A stretch of 64,000 nt of DNA from Mesobacillus persicus (GTDB lineage: Bacteria; Bacillota; Bacilli; Bacillales; Cytobacillaceae). The translations under genes and the position numbers were made by a program. This document shows positions 7,963-17,455 of this stretch, piece by piece. The DNA is taken from positions 62,001-126,000 of the forward strand of contig NZ_FOBW01000014.1 of the NCBI RefSeq assembly GCF_900109925.1, in the 5' to 3' direction. The notes beneath the pieces are model-generated. The model had not been told where the DNA came from. It saw only the letters and a program-made list of their open reading frames with translations, and ran no database searches. Each line of letters starts with the position of its first letter. Within the stretch, counting starts at the first letter, position 1.

Positions 7963-8385
7963 ATGAAACACGTTATTAGGATTTTGCCCGTCGTTTATAT
8001 GGCACTTATTTGGGTTTTATCGAGCATGCCGGCGGATGCGGTGGTGGAGCTGCCGAATGTTGGGGTTGACCGATTTATTAAAGAGTCGCTGCATCTTGTA
8101 GAGTTTGGGATCTTGTATGCGTTGTTATTTTTTGCTGGATTGACGTTTGGTGGTCGGTTTAAACCTTTGTGGAGTTTTATTTTTATGGGTGTGGCGATTT
8201 TATATGGGGCAATTGATGAAATCCACCAGTCGTTTGTGCCATACCGCTCGGCGACATGGATTGATTTTGTAAAAGATACCATCGGTGTGCTAGTTGCTTC
8301 GCATTTTATGCATCATGCTTATTTTAGTGGGAAGTTTGTGCGGTTGGGGGATTGGTTGCGGAAGTTTGCTGCGTGGGTGCGGTGA
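7963..8385 (+). CDS. VanZ-like membrane protein
   Basis: The 140-residue protein has four hydrophobic segments and the VanZ-family pattern: an N-terminal helix with SSMPA, a KESLHLVEFGILYALL helix and the DEIHQSFVPYRSATWIDFVKD loop near residues 88-108. I start at the ATG at 7963, 5 bases after GGAGG; the TTG at 7951 overlaps the ribosome binding site. VanZ-like proteins are common in Bacillaceae; most have no assigned function and no van gene cluster is here. It is transcribed away from spoIIQ. Confidence 0.88.
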   Translation: MKHVIRILPVVYMALIWVLSSMPADAVVELPNVGVDRFIKESLHLVEFGILYALLFFAGLTFGGRFKPLWSFIFMGVAILYGAIDEIHQSFVPYRSATWIDFVKDTIGVLVASHFMHHAYFSGKFVRLGDWLRKFAAWVR

Positions 8386-8390
8386 TTTTA

Positions 8391-8583
8391 TTCCTGTAGC
8401 GGGAATATGTTTGCAGTTTATTCCCTTTACAGGAATATAGCAGGCTAAATATTCTCTCTGCGAGAATATATTAAGTTTGATATTCCTCTCAAGGGAATAT
8501 CTGTTCCATTTCGGGGAATATAACGTCTCTCAGAGGGAATATAATTTTACATCCTATTATTATATTCTCTCTAAGGGTAATAT
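8391..8583. repeat. Array of seven short hairpins ending in GGGAATAT
   Basis: The motif GGGAATAT or a one-base variant ends at 8408, 8438, 8469, 8500, 8521, 8542 and 8583, each preceded by a facing ATTCC/ATTCTC arm 3-8 bases away. The spacings are 30, 31, 31, 21, 21 and about 41, all close to multiples of 10.3. It fills most of the 314-bp gap between the VanZ-like and NERD genes; no ORF is supported in it. Confidence 0.8.
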
Positions 8584-8699
8584 AAATTACCCCCACCCCT
8601 ATAAAGTCACAAATCCTTCACATTATCTAGCAGCTTTTTGAAGGAAACTGCCCCCGTGGTGCCGTATTTTACTATCAAACCTAATAAGGAGGAATCCAT

Positions 8700-9698
8700 T
8701 TGTACATAAAACCCCGCCCAATCCCTCTAAATGTGCTATTTTGCCATGCACTAATTCCCAGGCTAAGTCCCAACCACCCTAAAATACCTCAACTAGAAAG
8801 AGAAATCAGCAGCTATATGTCAGGGTATCGTGGCGAAAAGGCGACTGAATTCCATTTAACCTTCCTCGATGACAAAAAACATCATATATTCGGAGGTTTA
8901 CGTCTTCCTCACGAACAGCATTACTTCCAAATCGACACTCCTATTCTTACGCGCAAGTACATTCTCATTCTTGAAACCAAAAACATGGGTGGCGAACTTG
9001 ATTTTAGTCCCGAGCAATTTAGCCAAAACTCTTTTTACGGAAAAAAGGGCTATAAAAATCCAATCGTACAAGTAAACCGCCACAAGGAGCAGTTACAAAA
9101 TTGGCTAGAAACTCATAAACTCCCTGTAACTATCCCGTTGATCCCCCTTGTCGTACTTAGCAACCCATCGGCCATCATTAAAACGGATGAACCCGACGTT
9201 CTTCAGCAGGTTTGCAAAGTGGAAAACCTAAAAAACAAACTTACGAATCTCACTAACCTCTATGCGAAGGATGTTCTAACAGATAGAATGGTTAAAAAGA
9301 TTTCCATGCTTCTCCTTGAAGACGACACACCACTTTTCCCTGATATTGAAAAAACGTATGGTCTATCACCACAAGACATTGTCCCTGGAGCTCTTTGCCC
9401 TAAATGTCCCTCGACCAAATTGATAAGAAGGGACCGCATTTGGATCTGTCCGCGCTGTCTTACTCATTCAATAGATGCACACAATGACGCGATACTTGAT
9501 TACTTCCTTTTCAATAAAACAACTCTAACGAATAAAGAACTCAGAGACTATTTAGGGATTGACTGCATTAAAACAGCGAGTAGGATCCTTGTGTCCTTAA
9601 ACCTCCCATCCACCGGACAAAACAAAGGCCGCATCTATCACCGCCCACTCGATTTTCTTGAACAACTAGAAGCACGTTACAAACGTATAAAAAGCTAA
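8700..9698 (+). CDS. NERD-domain protein with C-terminal zinc ribbon
   Basis: The 332-residue protein has a nuclease-related (NERD) domain at about residues 38-150, with YRGEKATEFH and the conserved LILETKNMGGELDF strand whose E-x-K fits the endonuclease-like core. A C4 zinc ribbon follows near residues 238-260 (CPKCP and CPRCL). The start is a TTG at 8700 with AAGGAGG 7 bases upstream. NERD domains resemble restriction-endonuclease folds and are predicted DNA-processing enzymes, but no reaction is proven for this type. It is plus-strand and sits between two sporulation genes beside a repeat array, which suggests an insertion relative to the usual gene order. The substrate is unknown. Confidence 0.85.
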   Translation: MYIKPRPIPLNVLFCHALIPRLSPNHPKIPQLEREISSYMSGYRGEKATEFHLTFLDDKKHHIFGGLRLPHEQHYFQIDTPILTRKYILILETKNMGGELDFSPEQFSQNSFYGKKGYKNPIVQVNRHKEQLQNWLETHKLPVTIPLIPLVVLSNPSAIIKTDEPDVLQQVCKVENLKNKLTNLTNLYAKDVLTDRMVKKISMLLLEDDTPLFPDIEKTYGLSPQDIVPGALCPKCPSTKLIRRDRIWICPRCLTHSIDAHNDAILDYFLFNKTTLTNKELRDYLGIDCIKTASRILVSLNLPSTGQNKGRIYHRPLDFLEQLEARYKRIKS

Positions 9699-9711
9699 AT
9701 GACGATAATAG

Positions 9712-9741
9712 AAAAAAACCAGAGCCCCATCACTCTGGTTT
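9712..9741. terminator. Bidirectional terminator between the NERD gene and spoIID
   Basis: AACCAGAG and CTCTGGTT form a stem. On the minus strand it is followed by TTTTTTT, so it serves spoIID best; it also ends 43 bp after the converging NERD gene. Confidence 0.85.
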
Positions 9742-9752
9742 CATACAACACT

Positions 9753-10778
9753 TTATTTCTTCGCCATCACCTGAGTCAGCGTATTCTCCCCAGAGGCGAT
9801 TTCAATTCCCTTGTAGTAATGCTGAACAATTTCCTTATAGCTTTTTCCTTCGGCCGCCATGCCGTTTGCGCCATATTGACTCATGCCGACGCCGTGGCCA
9901 TAGCCTTTCGTTTCGATCACGATGTTGTCGCCTTTGGCATACCACTTAAAATCACTGGAGTTTAACCCGAGCATATCGCGGACATCTCTCCCGCTCAAGA
10001 CTTTGCCGGCAATTTCCACTTTCCCGACGCGATTGCCTTCTGTCTTCTGAGTAATCTTGCCAACCTCGCTTCGGTCTGTCAGCTTAACCCCTAGCTTTTT
10101 TTCAAATTCACTGACAGGGATAATTTTTTGCTCGGTATATTTAGGGGATACCTTATCCCACGGACTTTCTACGCTTCTTAAATAAGGAATATTATTTGCC
10201 CAGTATTCCTCTGAGTTTTCGGTAAAACCGTTGCTTGTTGAAAAGAAGGTTGCCTCAATCGGCTCTCCGCCATATGTTAAGATTTGTCCGTCCGTTGCCT
10301 GAACGGCTTCTCGAACTTTCGCGTACTTCTCGTTAAATTCAGATTTCCATTGCTGCTTTAGTTCTGCCGTATTTTTATATACTTGATGGGCTGTGGTATC
10401 TGTGACATGGGCCCCGTCTGGCAACCCGGTCGTCCCAGTTCCCATCATTTGTTTGACATAATAGGTTCGCGCTGTCAGTGCTTGCGCCTTGAGAGCCTCG
10501 AGTTCAAACTCTGCTGGCATCTCCGCTGCAACGACACCGACTAAGTATTCATTAAGTGGCACCCTCTCCACCTCCGACTGAGCGGTTCTGAAGACAGCTA
10601 CTTCAACGGCTGAATCGGCAGACGGCTCTGCATTGGGATCTGCTGGTGTCACATTTTCACTCAGTTGCCCGCTCGCCTTTTCCCCACTAAAGGGAAGCAC
10701 GAGTACGGTTGGAATCAGGAGGATGACTGTAAATAGAAGGGCTGCTAGAACGATGATTGGGTTGAATGATTTTTTCAT
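9753..10778 (-). CDS. spoIID: Stage II sporulation protein D
   Basis: SpoIID is a lytic transglycosylase of the mother cell that acts with SpoIIM and SpoIIP in engulfment. The 341-residue protein has an N-terminal membrane anchor (residues 7-30) and the SpoIID domain. Visible hallmarks are LVGVVAAEMPAEFELEALKA with the conserved Glu around residue 90, the SNGFTENSEEYW segment and the C-terminal GHGVGMSQYGANGMA signature. It follows murAA in the order ywmB-murAA-spoIID known from B. subtilis, but has its own candidate sigma-E promoter. Confidence 0.95.
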   Translation of the reverse strand: MKKSFNPIIVLAALLFTVILLIPTVLVLPFSGEKASGQLSENVTPADPNAEPSADSAVEVAVFRTAQSEVERVPLNEYLVGVVAAEMPAEFELEALKAQALTARTYYVKQMMGTGTTGLPDGAHVTDTTAHQVYKNTAELKQQWKSEFNEKYAKVREAVQATDGQILTYGGEPIEATFFSTSNGFTENSEEYWANNIPYLRSVESPWDKVSPKYTEQKIIPVSEFEKKLGVKLTDRSEVGKITQKTEGNRVGKVEIAGKVLSGRDVRDMLGLNSSDFKWYAKGDNIVIETKGYGHGVGMSQYGANGMAAEGKSYKEIVQHYYKGIEIASGENTLTQVMAKK

Positions 10779-10832
10779 TGAGTTGCCTCCATAACTATGA
10801 AATTAAAACGGAGAAGTACCCGTCTCAATTCA

Positions 10833-10862
10833 ATCTTATGGCGAGGGACAAGCAATTATGAC
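10833..10862 (-). promoter_or_regulatory. Candidate sigma-E promoter of spoIID
   Basis: The minus strand carries GTCATAATT (10854-10862) and CATAAGAT (10833-10840) 13 bp apart, close to the sigma-E elements GTCATATT and CATACAAT. It lies 55-85 bp upstream of the spoIID ATG. spoIID is known to be sigma-E dependent. Confidence 0.6.
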
Positions 10863-11076
10863 TTAAGAATGGACGATAAAAAAATCTTCTTCGACCTTAG
10901 GATTTTTTTACAATTAAATAATATTCCATATTTTCACGAATTTTTTTAGGTTCTCGCCCATATGGATATAAAAATATGAAATAGAACAGGAATATTTTTT
11001 TAAAGCTGTTTTCGTAAACATTGTTGCTATTGAAGAAGTTGTCTTCCGCTCCCAAGCAACAGAGTTCTAAAAACAA
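10863..11076. other. AT-rich spacer between spoIID promoter and murAA terminator
   Basis: About 210 bp of AT-rich sequence. A 60-codon minus-strand frame exists but has no ribosome binding site and no recognisable composition. I see no supported gene or repeat here. Confidence 0.5.
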
Positions 11077-11126
11077 CAAAAAACCGCAGAATCACGCTTG
11101 GGTGCAGCGTCATCCTCCGGTTTTAT
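11077..11126 (-). terminator. Terminator after murAA
   Basis: AAAACCG and CGGTTTT pair around an inner ACGC/GCGT stem; on the minus strand the second arm runs into TTTTTTG. It lies 60 bp after the murAA stop. Confidence 0.7.
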
Positions 11127-11185
11127 ATAATTTTAAGCTTTCATACTAAGAGCTCAAGCGATCCTAAGCACTCAGACAAGAAGTC

Positions 11186-12493
11186 TTAAGCATTCATATC
11201 TGAAACGTAGGATTCAGTTTCTTCCGTTTCCTCGATTTCACTTACGCGCTCGATGTCTGCACCGATGCCAGCTAGTTTGTCGTGGAAATCCACGTAGCCG
11301 CGGTCTAAGTGTTTTAATTCAGTAACGCGTGTGATTCCATCAGCTACTAATCCAGTTAAAATTAGAGCTGCTGCTGCACGTAGGTCGGTTGCTGAAACTT
11401 CTGCTCCTTGCAGATTAGATGGACCATTCATGATTACGGAACGACCGTCGATTTTAATTGAAGCGTTCATGCGACGGAATTCTTCCACATGCATGAAACG
11501 GTTTTCAAACACTGTCTCTGTAATCATACTTGTGCCTTGAGCACGAAGTAATAATGCCATCATCTGGGATTGCATATCTGTTGGGAAACCAGGGTGTGGC
11601 ATCGTTTTGATATCGACTGCCTTCAACTTTTCAGGTCCAATGACACGAATGCCCTCTTCTTCTTCTTCGATGATTACACCCATCTCTTCCATTTTCGCAA
11701 TTAAGGAAGATAAATGTTCTGGTACAGCGCCTTTTACAAGCACGTTTCCACCTGTAATGGCTGATGCGACCATAAATGTACCGGCTTCAATGCGATCAGG
11801 AATGATGTTATGATCTGCACCAAATAGCTGATCGACACCTTCAATTTTAATTGTACCAGTACCTGCGCCTCTTACTTTTGCTCCCATTTTGTTAAGGAAG
11901 TTCGCAAGGTCGACAATTTCTGGTTCTTTTGCTACGTTTTCCATGACTGTTAAGCCGTTCGCTAATGCAGCTGCCATCATGATGTTTTCTGTAGCTCCAA
12001 CACTTGGGAAATCAAGATAGATTTTTGCGCCATGAAGACCATTTGGTGCTTCGGCTTCAATAAATCCATTCCCAACTTTAACTTTTGCACCCATTGCTTC
12101 AAAGCCTTTAAGGTGCTGATCGATTGGACGGGAACCGATTGCACAGCCTCCTGGTAGCGCCACGCGGGCACGACCATTACGGGCTAACAACGATCCCATT
12201 ACTAAAACAGAAGCACGCATTTTACGTACATACTCAAACGGTGCTTCAATTTTCAACTCTCGAGATGCATCGACAACAATTGTATTATTTTTAAACTCCA
12301 CTTCGGCGTTTAAAGAACGTAAAACTTGGTTGATTGTGTATACATCGGAGAGAGTTGGCACATCACGAATGACACTTTTTCCATCACTTGCTAATAATGA
12401 TGCAGCGATTACAGGCAGTACGGCATTTTTTGCTCCCTCTACTCTAACAGTGCCGCTTAGCCTTTTTCCGCCGCGGACGATGATTTTTTCCAA
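11186..12493 (-). CDS. murAA: UDP-N-acetylglucosamine 1-carboxyvinyltransferase (MurAA)
   Basis: MurA transfers enolpyruvate from PEP to UDP-GlcNAc, the first committed step of peptidoglycan synthesis, in the cytoplasm. The 435-residue protein shows the EPSP-synthase-like fold motifs [12 protein letters not shown] near residue 20 and the catalytic loop [12 protein letters not shown] with its Cys near 117. The start is a TTG at 12493, 7 bases after GGAGGGG. The C-terminus has an acidic tail ([10 protein letters not shown]). A second paralogue lies at 51839-53125; this one, in the ywmB-spoIID context, corresponds to the essential MurAA of B. subtilis. It is probably cotranscribed with ywmB, 32 bp upstream. 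Confidence 0.95.
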   Translation of the reverse strand: MEKIIVRGGKRLSGTVRVEGAKNAVLPVIAASLLASDGKSVIRDVPTLSDVYTINQVLRSLNAEVEFKNNTIVVDASRELKIEAPFEYVRKMRASVLVMGSLLARNGRARVALPGGCAIGSRPIDQHLKGFEAMGAKVKVGNGFIEAEAPNGLHGAKIYLDFPSVGATENIMMAAALANGLTVMENVAKEPEIVDLANFLNKMGAKVRGAGTGTIKIEGVDQLFGADHNIIPDRIEAGTFMVASAITGGNVLVKGAVPEHLSSLIAKMEEMGVIIEEEEEGIRVIGPEKLKAVDIKTMPHPGFPTDMQSQMMALLLRAQGTSMITETVFENRFMHVEEFRRMNASIKIDGRSVIMNGPSNLQGAEVSATDLRAAAALILTGLVADGITRVTELKHLDRGYVDFHDKLAGIGADIERVSEIEETEETESYVSDMNA

Positions 12494-12525
12494 ATGTATT
12501 CCCCTCCGCGTCCAATTTCTCTATA

Positions 12526-13269
12526 TTAATATTCAATAGTTATGATGGGTGTGCCAACTACGAGGGTAGTGTTTCCGCCCATTCCGTCTGGTTTTCTTAG
12601 TCCTAGTTGCAAATTCATATCATGGTCTTTACTGATTGTTCCAGAGAACAATGGTGAAAAGGCGGATGTTGATAGAAAATTGTCCTCTTCCAATGCTTCA
12701 ATTTCTTCTGCATTAAAAGATGCTAGAAGCCTATTCATATAAGTCGGCAAAGCCTCATCCATCTTATCACTGAACTCGCCTTTTACACAAGAGAAAGTTG
12801 AAGCCTTCCCAGTAAAAATGTCAAGCAATCTGTCTTGCCATTCTTTGCTGACAAAACCCTCGGATTGTTGGTCCCACTTTTGACCTTTCACTTCATACAT
12901 AGCATATGTATGTAATTGGCCCAATGTTTCTGTTGAAACAATTTTAATTTTCTCTGTGTAATTGGACGAAACCGGAGTTGCCGTGATTGTATAATGATCA
13001 GCGTCCCGTGTTTCGCTCCATGACCAATCTGAGAACTTCTTCTTCAAATCAGCTACAAACTGCGCACGCTCCTGTTCAGTTGTCACTTTTTCCAATGTTT
13101 CCCTAGAATATAAAGACCACTCTGTGATTAAAATATGTTCGTCCTGCAAGACTGAGACCAGCGTTGTTAAATCTTGTTCAAATTTTGCTATGCTTGTTTT
13201 ATTCCCTAACTGAAACATAAAAAAACCAATAATTATGATAATTGTCAAATAAAGCGACCTGTTCTTCAT
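12526..13269 (-). CDS. ywmB: YwmB-like exported protein
   Basis: The 247-residue protein has an N-terminal signal/anchor helix (residues 5-20) and then a soluble domain of the YwmB family, named for a TATA-box-binding-protein-like fold. It is placed by this order, directly upstream of murAA, as in B. subtilis. No catalytic motif is visible, and the role of YwmB is not known. Its location next to cell-wall and sporulation genes suggests an envelope role, which is inference. Confidence 0.85.
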   Translation of the reverse strand: MKNRSLYLTIIIIIGFFMFQLGNKTSIAKFEQDLTTLVSVLQDEHILITEWSLYSRETLEKVTTEQERAQFVADLKKKFSDWSWSETRDADHYTITATPVSSNYTEKIKIVSTETLGQLHTYAMYEVKGQKWDQQSEGFVSKEWQDRLLDIFTGKASTFSCVKGEFSDKMDEALPTYMNRLLASFNAEEIEALEEDNFLSTSAFSPLFSGTISKDHDMNLQLGLRKPDGMGGNTTLVVGTPIITIEY

Positions 13270-13704
13270 CTCTGTATCTCTCCTCTCCCCTTACTACCAT
13301 TCTTACCAGCTTGAGGAGCGACATACTTGGGAATTGTCGTCACTTTTTGACAATTTTCATATTCAGGCAACATGTCCAGGCGTGCAGATAATTACAAAAC
13401 GTAACATAGGTTTAACTGTTTTTTATTGTGAAGCTTGTTTTTAAGTCGTCATTGCAGGTTTAGTTTGTTCGTTTATCTTGCTGTATGTTAGCTATTCGCA
13501 CAATTTTACAATCCACTTTTGCGATTTGTACTTTTTTCACAATAAAAATCAATCCAAAGACAATAATACTCAATTATACACGTTTTGAAAACATGTATTA
13601 ATACCTAAATTTTTACCATATTTGCAATTGCTGAGGTTGGGTGTTGATTTTTACTCCAGGTATCTTTCATAAAACTATTTTACAGTTTTTTTCTATATGA
13701 CTAG
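13270..13704. other. AT-rich gene-free region upstream of ywmB
   Basis: About 430 bp with no supported ORF. It must hold the ywmB-murAA promoter, but I do not see a convincing -35/-10 pair. No tandem or inverted repeat stands out before the hairpin element at its right end. Confidence 0.5.
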
Positions 13705-13881
13705 GTAGTGGTTGATCTCCGCTCCAGGCACTCGCTTTCCGCGGGCGTGCAGGGGAGCCTCCTCGGCGCTTCCAGCGCCTGTGGGGTCTCCCCTGCCCCG
13801 TACTCCCGCAGGAGTCGAGTGCCTTCCGCTCCAATCAACCTGAGCAAAAATTAATAAATGTCCTTTAACAACACCCACTAC
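13705..13881. repeat. GC-rich hairpin element, copy 2 (subfamily B, short form)
   Basis: The core (13710-13840) begins GTTGATCTCCGCTCC and ends with CTCCAATCAACC. Subfamily B is marked by GGCACTCG/CGAGTGCC arms and a central GGCGCT..AGCGCC stem. The internal module is absent. Outer arms GTAGTGG/CCACTAC are specific to this copy; the right one covers the ywzB stop codon. Confidence 0.85.
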
Positions 13882-14114
13882 TGAAACATAAACGGCAATT
13901 GTTGTGACCATAGTAGGTAATCTAGGAAGAAGTTACTTACGATGGAACCTATGGTGATGGAGAGTAGTATGTATAGGACTCTAGCCTGAAACACACGGTT
14001 GGCTCGTAGGAGTTTGTCAAAGTGCAGTGCTTGTAGGGCCCACCATGCGAGCGCGATGAAAGCCAAGTGTGAAACGATACTTACTAATGATTGTGTGCCA
14101 AAGTCAGCGATCAC
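13878..14114 (-). CDS. ywzB: DUF1146 membrane protein (YwzB)
   Basis: The 78-residue protein has two hydrophobic helices (about residues 8-28 and 45-66) and fits the short DUF1146/YwzB family found between the ATP synthase operon and murAA in Bacillus. The start is GTG at 14114, 7 bases after AGGAGGG. Function unknown. Here the nuo operon lies between it and atpC. Confidence 0.85.
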   Translation of the reverse strand: MIADFGTQSLVSIVSHLAFIALAWWALQALHFDKLLRANRVFQARVLYILLSITIGSIVSNFFLDYLLWSQQLPFMFQ

Positions 14115-14243
14115 GGATCATCCCTCCTCTTTGAAACATTGTAGCATAAGCTCCCTCTATTATCAGACGGATTTATACACAAAAGGTTTCATCCTATTAT
14201 CACGCTAAGATCTTATTAAAGCTACTAAATTATTTCCCAGAAA

Positions 14244-14296
14244 AGAATAAATGCGCAAGCGCCATGGTCAGCCCCGAGGGGTTAGGCGCATTTTCT
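14244..14296. repeat. Short copy of the AGCGCC-TAGCCCC hairpin repeat
   Basis: AAATGCGC and GCGCATTT form a perfect outer stem. Inside are AAGCGCC, GGTCAGCCCC and GAGGGGTTAGGCGC. This is the same sequence family as the longer repeat at 31531-31642, in the opposite orientation and without its middle part. Confidence 0.65.
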
Positions 14297-14326
14297 ATGT
14301 TAAAACTATACCTTCATACCTTTAAA

Positions 14327-14363
14327 TAAAAAGAAACTGACCTCCCCCAAGGCCAGTTTCTTT
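14327..14363 (-). terminator. Terminator of the nuo operon
   Basis: The minus strand reads AAAGAAACTGGCC, loop, GGTCAGTTTCTTTTTA. It lies 72 bp after the nuoN stop. Confidence 0.85.
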
Positions 14364-14434
14364 GTAGAGCTCTATTATTTCCCCTTTGAAAACCGAACCA
14401 TTCCAATCCCCCAATTAGAATGGTGGCTCCATTT

Positions 14435-15946
14435 TTAACCCATAAAATCCATGAACTGATTGAAGTTTGTCTGCAGGAAGTCGAATGCCAGCTGTGGCAT
14501 CACTCCAAGCAGAATCGTCGCTACTGCACAAATGATGATAACAGCGTTCGTTCCAGCTGGCAGCTTCAATTTCGTCTCTTCCGCTGCCGGTCGGAAGAAC
14601 ATTTGCGTCATAATTCCAAAATAGTAGAAGTAAGAAACAACGGTTGTTGCAATCATGATTGATGCAAGCACATAATGCGATGGACTGACCATCAGCGCTC
14701 CTAAGAAGATGTTAAGCTTCCCAATAAATCCAGCTGTTCCTGGAATTCCAGCAAGCGACAGAATGAACACGGCCATCGTTACCGCTAAAATTGGTGAGCG
14801 GCGGTAAAGTCCTGCAAAATGACCAATATCCTCTGAGCCTTCTTTCTCGGTGATCAGCTGAATGATTGCAAACGCTCCAAGGTTCATGAAAACGTAAGCG
14901 AGCATGTAAAACCAGATACTATCGAACATTACATAAGACATTGCAGTAAAGGCAACAAGGATGTACCCTGCATGAGCAATACTAGAATAAGCAAACAATC
15001 GCTTAATATTGCGCTGTCTTAATGCAACAACGTTTCCTAGAATCATTGTCACCGCTGCTAGGAAGCCAATGAAATCCTGGAGATCAAACAGCATTGGAAT
15101 CGTTCCGTCTCCCACTGGAATGGAAGAGAAAATCGAAACCATGATACGGATCAAGATGACAAAGCCAGCAATCTTTGAAACAACACTTAGGAAAGCTGTA
15201 ACTGGTGTTGGTGCCCCTTCATACACATCTGGCGCCCACATGTGGAACGGAACAGAAGCAAGTTTGAAGGCCAAGCCGACAAAAATCATGAAAAACGCTA
15301 AACCGAGAAGGTATGTATACTGAGGATCTGTTAACGTCCTCAACATTCCAGACATCTCATTCAAGTTTGTCGAGCCAGTTATTCCGTACAAATAACTCAT
15401 CCCGAAAAGCGTAATCGCCGTGGAAATACTTCCGTTAATGACATATTTCATCGCCGACTCATTCGATTTCAGGTTTTTCTTCCGTAATCCCGCAAGAATA
15501 TAAGAAGAGATTGATAATAACTCAAGGCCGACAAAGAGGGTAATCAAATCTCCGCTCGAAGACATGATCATGGCACCCAGTAAGCCGGTTAAGAATAGGT
15601 AAAAGAATTCTCCACGATACTCTGTAAGACCTTCTTTCGGCTCATAATCGATGGCTAAAAGCAGGACTAAGGCCGAACCAACTAATAGAAGTAGCTTAAA
15701 GGCTTTGGCAAACGAATCGAGTCTAAAGGTATCATGTAAAATTGAACCTACTTGATTGTCGAGTAATCCTAACAGAGACACAATGGCTGCAAGGACGGCC
15801 ACAAAAGCGAACCAGCCAAGCATTCTCCGATTAAATTTCTTTGGCAGAAACAAATCGAGCAAGGTTAGGATGACTGAAGCAATGACAATGATGAATTCGG
15901 GTCCCATCAAACTCCACTCATACGATAGTAATGTCTCTAAATCCAT
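14435..15946 (-). CDS. nuoN: NADH-quinone oxidoreductase-type subunit N
   Basis: NuoN is one of three antiporter-like proton-pumping subunits in the membrane arm of complex I. The 503-residue protein has about 14 membrane helices and the family's conserved region with a Lys in the pumping channel (ASVPFHMWAPDVYEGAPTPVTAF). The start ATG lies 6 bp after the nuoM stop. It is the last gene of the operon, before the terminator. Confidence 0.95.
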   Translation of the reverse strand: MDLETLLSYEWSLMGPEFIIVIASVILTLLDLFLPKKFNRRMLGWFAFVAVLAAIVSLLGLLDNQVGSILHDTFRLDSFAKAFKLLLLVGSALVLLLAIDYEPKEGLTEYRGEFFYLFLTGLLGAMIMSSSGDLITLFVGLELLSISSYILAGLRKKNLKSNESAMKYVINGSISTAITLFGMSYLYGITGSTNLNEMSGMLRTLTDPQYTYLLGLAFFMIFVGLAFKLASVPFHMWAPDVYEGAPTPVTAFLSVVSKIAGFVILIRIMVSIFSSIPVGDGTIPMLFDLQDFIGFLAAVTMILGNVVALRQRNIKRLFAYSSIAHAGYILVAFTAMSYVMFDSIWFYMLAYVFMNLGAFAIIQLITEKEGSEDIGHFAGLYRRSPILAVTMAVFILSLAGIPGTAGFIGKLNIFLGALMVSPSHYVLASIMIATTVVSYFYYFGIMTQMFFRPAAEETKLKLPAGTNAVIIICAVATILLGVMPQLAFDFLQTNFNQFMDFMG

Positions 15947-15952
15947 CCTTCA

Positions 15953-17455
15953 TCACCCTCCTATCCCTTGCACAATGGTCTCTAATGGCTGACTTAACAC
16001 TGCAGGATATACGCCAATTAGGATAATCAGTCCGATTAGGACAAGAACCGGTGCCCATTCAAATGAACGGATATCGGTGATACCAGCATACTCACGATCC
16101 GACTTGCCATACGTAATCGCAAGCACGGCGCGAAGTAGGTAAACAGCTGTCATGATAATACCAAGTGTCCCGACCGCAGCAAGGACCGGCATTTCCCGGA
16201 ACAAACCGAGGAAAGCCATAAATTCACTAACAAACCCAGACATTCCTGGCAATCCAAGTGAAGCCATCGCCCCGGCTAACAAAAATCCAGATGCTAGTGG
16301 CATTCCTTTCGCTAATCCGCCAAGGTTTGCGATATGGGTTGTCTGCAAGCGCTCGTACATAACGCTAACTAAGAAGAATAATAGAGCTGAGATTAGACCG
16401 TGAGACACGACCTGGAAAATCGCTCCCTGAACACCAGCCTCATTATATGCACCTAATCCAATTAACACGATTCCCATATGAGAAATAGAGGAATACGCAA
16501 GGACCATTTTAAAATCTGTTTGGATGAAGGCAAGGAACGCACCGTAAAGCAGGTTTACGACCCCAAGCACGGCAATTAACACGCTTAACTCTTGGAACTC
16601 TTCTGGGAAGATGCCCATTCCGAAACGGATCAGACCAAATGCACCAATTTTTAAAAGAATTCCTGAGTGCAACATAACAATGGACGGCGGTGCTTCAACG
16701 TGCACGCGCAGCATCCAGCTATGGAGCGGGAAGATTGGCAGCTTAACTCCAAACGCAATTAACAAAGCAATAAAGAGTCCCATTTTTAAAGAATCTGAGA
16801 TTGGTGTTAATACTTGTTCAGGTGAGTTCACTAAAATCTTAAGGGCTTCGATATTCGTTGTCCCTGTTTTAGCAAATAGCACCATGATCACGATTAAAAG
16901 AATTGCCGAACCTAATCCGTTATAAATCAAGAAACTATAAGCCGCTTTTTCTTTATCAAAATATCCCCATTTCCCAATTAAGAAGAACATTGGAATTAAG
17001 GTGATTTCAAAGAAGATAAAGAAGAGAATCAAGTTTTGCGCCGTAAACACACCGAGCATACCAATTTCTAAAAGGAGGAAAAGCATGAAATAGCCTTTCC
17101 ATTCTTTTTTAATATGAAAAGAGGCAATTGCTGCTAGTGTCGCTAAAATCGACGTTAACACAATCATCAGCAGGGCGAAGCCGTCGATTCCCAGTTCATA
17201 CCGAACGGTGAATAAATTCGGATCCATCGCGCCGAAGCTACCGAATTGAATCCAGCGAGCCTGTTCAGAAAAACTATCGAGACTCGTTCCACCTAAGTAT
17301 GAAAAGTAGGCAACCAGTGCGAGCACAGTAGCAGGCAAAGTGGCTAAGACGCCGAGCATTTTCAATCCTTTTTCATTTCCCTTTGGCATGAATGCCAAGA
17401 GGATGATGCCTAATAACGGGGAGAAAACGAGTAGGCTCAAATAAAAACTATCCAT
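15953..17455 (-). CDS. nuoM: NADH-quinone oxidoreductase-type subunit M
   Basis: NuoM is the second antiporter-like subunit of the membrane arm. The 500-residue protein carries the hallmark FPLHSWMLRVHVEAPPS (about residue 245), with the Lys just before it and conserved Glu residues in the broken-helix region. Its start overlaps the 3' end of nuoL by 8 bp, which suggests translational coupling. Confidence 0.95.
   Translation of the reverse strand: MDSFYLSLLVFSPLLGIILLAFMPKGNEKGLKMLGVLATLPATVLALVAYFSYLGGTSLDSFSEQARWIQFGSFGAMDPNLFTVRYELGIDGFALLMIVLTSILATLAAIASFHIKKEWKGYFMLFLLLEIGMLGVFTAQNLILFFIFFEITLIPMFFLIGKWGYFDKEKAAYSFLIYNGLGSAILLIVIMVLFAKTGTTNIEALKILVNSPEQVLTPISDSLKMGLFIALLIAFGVKLPIFPLHSWMLRVHVEAPPSIVMLHSGILLKIGAFGLIRFGMGIFPEEFQELSVLIAVLGVVNLLYGAFLAFIQTDFKMVLAYSSISHMGIVLIGLGAYNEAGVQGAIFQVVSHGLISALLFFLVSVMYERLQTTHIANLGGLAKGMPLASGFLLAGAMASLGLPGMSGFVSEFMAFLGLFREMPVLAAVGTLGIIMTAVYLLRAVLAITYGKSDREYAGITDIRSFEWAPVLVLIGLIILIGVYPAVLSQPLETIVQGIGG

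Noticed and set aside
7963-8385. Vancomycin-resistance role of the VanZ-like gene
   Set aside because: No vanA/H/X or regulator genes are present, and VanZ-like proteins are common in Bacillaceae without resistance.
10897-11079. 60-codon minus-strand ORF between spoIID and murAA
   Set aside because: No ribosome binding site, odd composition, and it ends in the murAA terminator zone.
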